From contig JAVEDQ010000582.1 in the NCBI GenBank assembly GCA_030840885.1, positions 1 to 8,913 of the forward strand: a stretch of 8,913 nucleotides of DNA, read 5' to 3'. The number at the start of each line of letters is the position of its first letter. The first letter of the stretch is position 1. The position numbers and the translations under genes were made by a program. The DNA is from Frankiaceae bacterium. Its GTDB lineage: Bacteria; Actinomycetota; Actinomycetes; Frankiales; Frankiaceae. The notes beneath the pieces are model-generated. The model made no database searches, was not told the DNA's origin, and was given only the letters and a program-made list of their open reading frames with translations. Of this stretch, positions 5,398-8,913 are shown piece by piece.

Positions 5398-7927
5398 ATC
5401 GGACGGCGAGCGTCGTCTGGACCGGGTAGGCGTCGAAGTCGGTGACTCGGACGGACAACGCGAGGTTCCACTCGCCGGCCACTGGCACATTGACTGCGTC
5501 GGCGACGAACTGACCGGGACCGTTTGGCCTGAAGGTCACCGGTAGCGGGCCGAGTCCTTGGGCGGGGAGTCGCAGGGCACCGGTCAGCTCCGGCACGCTC
5601 TGCAGCCGCCCGTTGCTGAACGTGGAGAGACGGATGTTGAGCTGCCGCGGGCCGGCGGGGAAACTGGAAACCAGGACGGTGACCGGGCCGGCGGCAACTC
5701 GTGTCGTCGTCGTCGAGCTCGTGGCAGGTCTGGCCGCCGAGGGGGCGGCGATCTTGGCGGGCTGGGTGACGACCAGGACTGCGGTGACAGCGAGGATGCC
5801 GATCGCAATGACGACCTCGGCCAGCACACTGCGGCGCAGCGAGCGCAGCTCCAGAGGATCCGGAGTGTCACCGGTTTTCTTGCCTTGAGCGGCTCCCTTG
5901 CCGTCGGCACGCTGCCGGGGCACGGCCGCCTCCGCTGCACTACCGCGGCTGTTGCGACCGGCACCTCCGCCGCCGGCCAGGGCAAGCTCCCGCTCGCCGG
6001 CCTGCACCAGCTCGTCCAGCTCGGCCGCGGACACCTGGGCCGGACGGTGGCGCCGGGTCCAGCTGCGCGACATGGCCGCGACCCCGACGACGAGCAGCAC
6101 AAGATTGATCTTGATTAGAAGCAGGTGGCCGTAGGGGCTGCTCAGCAGTGCGAGCATCGAACCGACCTGGCGGACCGAGGCGTAGATCCCGGTACCGACC
6201 AGGACGAGCACCGCGGCGAAGGCGATGCGGGAGAACCGGCCCACGACACCGGGTAGATCCACCCGCCGATCGGGCCGGACCAGCAACCCGGCCAGCACCA
6301 CCAGGCCGCCGAGCCAAACCGACATCGCGACCAGATGACTCGTGTCGGCCAGCAGCGCCAACGGCCGCTGCGACCCGGCGTTGGCGTGACCGCCCAGTGG
6401 AAGCGTGGCAAGCACCCCGAATCCGAGCACCCCGCCGCCGACCACGACCGGGCGGGAGATCCGTGCTCCGGCTCGGAAGAACAGGACCAGCCAGCCGCCG
6501 GCCAGCGCCAGCAGGCCCAGCCGGGCATAGAGCGCGTGGCCGTAGGGGCTGGCGGAGATGGTGCGCAGCAACTGCGGATCGAAGGCGTCGCCGAGCGACA
6601 GCCCGGCCGCGTACGGGCCTTGCAGGAGCAGCCCAGCGACGGCGGCGACCCCGGCCGCCGCACAGCTGCCGAACAGCACTCGGCGCATCCCCCGCCGACG
6701 CCGACCGGCCTGCCAGCACATCACCAGGAACGCGCCGGCGCCGACCAGCAGGGCCAAGGCGATGAACGTCAGCAGGCGGCTGAAGCCGAGCAACAGCCCG
6801 ACGGTCCGGTCACCTCCGCCGGCACCGGCGGAGGCCACCTTCTGTCCCGGCGCCCCGACCGAGAAGGTGAACGCGCCGGCGATCGGATGGGAGTCGGCGG
6901 ATACGACCCGCCAGTCCACCAGGTAGCTGCCGTTCGGCAGCTTGTCGCGCAGACCGACCCGGACGTCCTGGCTGTTGCCGGGATGGGCGGCATTCCCTCG
7001 GTCCACCCGCTTGCCGTTGCCGTCCAGCACCCGGATGCCGCTCGGCAACAACGTGACCGACTCGTCGAAGTGCAGCGTCACCGCGTCCCCCGGCTGTGTC
7101 AGCACCACTCCCGACGCGGGATCGCTCGACTCCAGCACGGCATGCGCTTCGGCCGGTCCCGCGAGCAGCGGAACGACGACCGCGGCACCGACCAACACCG
7201 CGAGTACCCGCCGTGACCGGACGGTGCGAACCAGGCGAGCTTCCCGGACCTCCTGAAGCATGCGCCCCGCCACTGGCCGCACCTGCTGTCGCAACCCGGC
7301 CGAGGACTTGTGGTGCGACCGGTCGAGCAGCCGCCAGAGGAGTAAGAAGCCCACGATCGCGAGCAGATGCGGCAACTCCTCGGTCGCGCTGGTCTGGTGC
7401 CGCACAAGATCAATGCTGGCGGTCACGGTCAGCAATCCGGCCGCGACGCCGGCGAACGGAAGCAGGCCACCGGCCCGGAACGGCTGCAGCCCGGCTATCA
7501 AGTAAGCCACCGCCAGCGCCACGTTGAACGACCCCATCTCATGCGCGACGTGCAACGGCGCCTCGTGATCGTGGCCGCCGAGCAGACTCGGCAGCGCCAG
7601 CAGCAACTGCAGTGCGGCGACAACGAGCAGCGCGACCTGCGCGACGGTCTTGCGGCCCGAGACCTGCTGCTGACGGTCGGACTGCACCGCGGCCACGATC
7701 CGGTCAGTGAGGTCAGGCACCTGCGGCGCCACCGACAACCGCGTCCGACGGGTCACGGCGTGGGCGGCACTCAACCAGTCCGGGCACTCCGCGCACGACG
7801 ACAGATGTCTGTTCACCGCGGCGTCATCGGTCGGCTCGCCGTCCAACCGAGCTGACAGCGCCTCTCGGGCTTCGTCGCATCGCATACCGGTAAGTCCGGC
7901 CGACGCGCCGAAAAGTTCCGACGACAT
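5396..7927 (-). CDS. copCD: zf-HC2 anti-sigma-like / CopC / CopD / YtkA-like copper fusion protein
   Basis: A single 843-residue frame with five parts. (1) Residues 15-85: zf-HC2 zinc anti-sigma domain, MRCDEAREALSARLDGE then H41-x3-C45-x2-C48. (2) About 99-201: four membrane helices, with a His-rich loop GGHDHEAPLHVAHE (117-130) predicted outside. (3) A basic linker, a hydrophobic segment 241-258 ending GPAEA, then CopC from His262 (HAVLESSDPASG) with SADSHPIAG carrying Asp345 and His347. (4) CopD-like helices at about 376-404, 416-436, 465-485, 493-511, 529-550, 564-584 and 600-620, including GGHANAGS and SHLVAMSVWLGGL. A long cytoplasmic loop and a final helix (701-721) follow. (5) 745-843: YtkA/FixH-like extracellular domain. 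CopC-CopD fusions serve copper uptake or handling across the membrane; the anti-sigma addition is unusual. ATG at 7927 has only a weak ribosome site; ATG 7885 (Met15) is an equally plausible start. Confidence 0.92.
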   Translation of the reverse strand: MSSELFGASAGLTGMRCDEAREALSARLDGEPTDDAAVNRHLSSCAECPDWLSAAHAVTRRTRLSVAPQVPDLTDRIVAAVQSDRQQQVSGRKTVAQVALLVVAALQLLLALPSLLGGHDHEAPLHVAHEMGSFNVALAVAYLIAGLQPFRAGGLLPFAGVAAGLLTVTASIDLVRHQTSATEELPHLLAIVGFLLLWRLLDRSHHKSSAGLRQQVRPVAGRMLQEVREARLVRTVRSRRVLAVLVGAAVVVPLLAGPAEAHAVLESSDPASGVVLTQPGDAVTLHFDESVTLLPSGIRVLDGNGKRVDRGNAAHPGNSQDVRVGLRDKLPNGSYLVDWRVVSADSHPIAGAFTFSVGAPGQKVASAGAGGGDRTVGLLLGFSRLLTFIALALLVGAGAFLVMCWQAGRRRRGMRRVLFGSCAAAGVAAVAGLLLQGPYAAGLSLGDAFDPQLLRTISASPYGHALYARLGLLALAGGWLVLFFRAGARISRPVVVGGGVLGFGVLATLPLGGHANAGSQRPLALLADTSHLVAMSVWLGGLVVLAGLLVRPDRRVDLPGVVGRFSRIAFAAVLVLVGTGIYASVRQVGSMLALLSSPYGHLLLIKINLVLLVVGVAAMSRSWTRRHRPAQVSAAELDELVQAGERELALAGGGGAGRNSRGSAAEAAVPRQRADGKGAAQGKKTGDTPDPLELRSLRRSVLAEVVIAIGILAVTAVLVVTQPAKIAAPSAARPATSSTTTTRVAAGPVTVLVSSFPAGPRQLNIRLSTFSNGRLQSVPELTGALRLPAQGLGPLPVTFRPNGPGQFVADAVNVPVAGEWNLALSVRVTDFDAYPVQTTLAVR

Positions 7928-8016
7928 CCGTTTCCGTGCAACGGCCCCATCCCCACCCTTCGCTCCCCGGTCCGGATGGGTTGCCAGGCCAGGGCGGCGA
8001 CCGCAAGAAATTATTG

Positions 8017-8031
8017 GCGGGAACTTCCCGC
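8017..8031. promoter_or_regulatory. Perfect 7-1-7 palindrome overlapping an ECF-like -35 motif
   Basis: GCGGGAA-C-TTCCCGC is a perfect inverted repeat around C8024. It contains GGAACTT (8020-8026), which resembles the -35 element of ECF-sigma promoters. About 16 nt later lies CTGACT, only a loose match to typical ECF -10 elements (GTC/GTT). It could be an operator shared by the two divergent copper genes, a sigma-dependent promoter for ycnI, or both. It does not match the CsoR operator pattern I know. Confidence 0.45.
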
Positions 8032-8093
8032 GCTGCCCGGCTGACTACCAATGCAAAGGGCGCTGCAAGCGCAGCCCGCACCCAGAAACTTTC

Positions 8094-8099
8094 GAGGAG
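8094..8099 (+). promoter_or_regulatory. Ribosome binding site of ycnI
   Basis: GAGGAG lies 5 nt before the ATG at 8105. It selects this start over the in-frame ATG at 8051, which lacks a ribosome site and would put 18 residues in front of the signal peptide. Confidence 0.65.
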
Positions 8100-8104
8100 T
8101 TCCC

Positions 8105-8893
8105 ATGTCTCGCATCACCGCCCGCCGTGTCGCCGGCGCCTCCGTTCTGGCTATCGGACTGACCACCGCGCTGGCCGGACCGGCCTCGGCGCACGTCAGC
8201 GTGAACCCGCAGACCGCGGAACAGGGCGGATTCTCGGCCTTGACGTTCCGGGTCCCGACCGAGACGGACAACGCCAGCACCACCAAGGTGCAGGTCGCCT
8301 TCCCCACCGACACCCCGCTCGCCTCGGTGTCGGTCAAGCCCATCCCCGGCTGGACCTACCAGGTCACCAAGAACAAGCTGCCCCAGCCGATCCAGAGCGA
8401 CGACGGCCCGATCACCGACGCCGTCAGCCAGATCACCTGGACCGCCAGCTCCCCGGACACCGCGGTCAAGCCCGGCGAGTTCCAGAATTTTGACGTCTCC
8501 GTCGGCCCGCTGCCCAAGACGGCTGCGATCAGCTTCAAGGCGCTGCAGACCTACTCCGACGGCAGCATCGTGCGCTGGATCGACACCCAGACTCCCGGCG
8601 GTGCCGAGCCGGAGCACCCGGCCCCGACGCTCAGCCTCACCCCCGCGGCCGCTGACGCGGCGTCCCCGGCCGCCGCACCCGCGGCTCCGGCGACCACCAC
8701 CGCGGCGAAGACCGACACCGCCAGCAAGTCCTCGGTCAACACCGCGATCGGCCTCGGCATCGCCGGCGTCGTCCTTGGCGCCCTCGGTGGCCTCCTTGGC
8801 GCCGCGGCACTGCGCCGGCGTCGGACATCCGCTCAGGGTGCGCAGAACGAGACCGTTCCGGGCGACGACTACATCGGCAGCAGCCGCCGCTGA
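8105..8893 (+). CDS. ycnI: YcnI / DUF1775 secreted copper-binding protein
   Basis: A 262-residue exported, membrane-anchored protein. The signal peptide MSRITARRVAGASVLAIGLT...GPASA is followed directly by His30 (ASA-HVSVNPQTAEQGG), as in the YcnI family. There the new N-terminal histidine binds Cu(II) together with a conserved tryptophan, here probably Trp158 in IVRWIDTQ. The DUF1775 domain spans about 30-165, with FSALTFRVPTE, VKPIPGWTYQV and TWTASSPDTAVKPGEFQNFDVSVGPLP. A Pro/Ala/Thr-rich linker (170-210) leads to a membrane helix (about 213-235) and RRRR on the inside. YcnI is typically encoded with CopC/CopD (YcnJ) and is proposed as a copper chaperone delivering to it. Here the two genes are divergent across 177 nt. 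A 9-residue C-terminal acidic/serine tail follows the anchor. Confidence 0.94.
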   Translation: MSRITARRVAGASVLAIGLTTALAGPASAHVSVNPQTAEQGGFSALTFRVPTETDNASTTKVQVAFPTDTPLASVSVKPIPGWTYQVTKNKLPQPIQSDDGPITDAVSQITWTASSPDTAVKPGEFQNFDVSVGPLPKTAAISFKALQTYSDGSIVRWIDTQTPGGAEPEHPAPTLSLTPAAADAASPAAAPAAPATTTAAKTDTASKSSVNTAIGLGIAGVVLGALGGLLGAAALRRRRTSAQGAQNETVPGDDYIGSSRR

Positions 8894-8913
8894 CCCTCAC
8901 CTGGTCCGGACTG

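Larger units (their letters stand above)
7928..8104. other. Divergent regulatory region between the copper fusion gene and ycnI
   Basis: These 177 nt must contain the promoters of both copper genes. The notable element is the palindrome at 8017-8031. An AT-rich patch, AAATTATTGG (8008-8017), stands out from the GC-rich surroundings and could supply a leftward -10 (AATAAT on the minus strand, 8010-8015), though its -35 position is poor. Closer to ycnI, GCTGC (8062-8066) and GCAGC (8071-8075) can form a small leader hairpin. No RNA gene or extra coding region is supported. Confidence 0.45.

Noticed and set aside
6335..7216. Rightward 293-codon frame over the CopC/CopD region
   Set aside because: Gln/Arg/Pro-rich shadow of the CopD helices; no start signal or domain.
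8014..8023. TTGGCGGGAA resembles the eukaryotic E2F site
   Set aside because: Coincidental in bacterial DNA; it is half of the local palindrome.
8051..8104. Upstream ATG for ycnI
   Set aside because: It would place 18 residues before the signal peptide and has no ribosome site, whereas the ATG at 8105 has GAGGAG 5 nt upstream.

Overview
The window is high-GC DNA from an actinobacterium. The evidence is a ferrochelatase with the C-terminal cysteine cluster usual in Actinobacteria, a DUF3090 protein, a TIGR03085 protein (a family related to mycothiol-dependent enzymes), frequent GTG starts and strong GGAGG-type ribosome sites. The lineage below that level cannot be read reliably from the sequence.

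Left part (1-4334): a secreted, Gly/Ser/Pro-rich protein runs leftward off the window edge (531 to beyond 1). Facing away from it is a run of five rightward genes with gaps of 51-72 nt: an NAD kinase that reads like the alphaproteobacterial subtype, a 70-residue conserved-looking small protein, ferrochelatase (hemH/cpfC), a DUF3090 protein and a TIGR03085 DinB-like metal protein. They could form one housekeeping transcription unit covering NADP supply and haem synthesis. Only hemH lacks a visible Shine-Dalgarno sequence, apart from a weak one for nadK.

Middle (4335-5395): a leftward DoxX-family membrane protein with a histone-like basic tail converges on the TIGR03085 gene. An imperfect hairpin carries both stop codons. 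A short rightward gene (5057-5317) encodes a probable tail-anchored 86-residue protein.

Right part (5396-8893): a copper locus. A leftward 843-codon gene joins, in one reading frame, a zinc-binding anti-sigma (zf-HC2) domain, four membrane helices with a His-rich outer loop, a CopC domain with its own signal-like segment, an eight-helix CopD-type region and a C-terminal YtkA/FixH-like domain. Divergent from it is a YcnI (DUF1775) copper-binding protein. Both CopC and YcnI present a His immediately after a signal-peptidase-like site, so both could form N-terminal histidine copper sites. The 177-nt divergent region holds a perfect 7-1-7 palindrome that contains an ECF-promoter-like GGAACTT.

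The most unusual features are the anti-sigma/copper-transporter fusion with its possible internal processing site, the divergent palindrome, and the atypical NAD kinase. No tRNA, rRNA, CRISPR array, insertion sequence or phage gene was seen.
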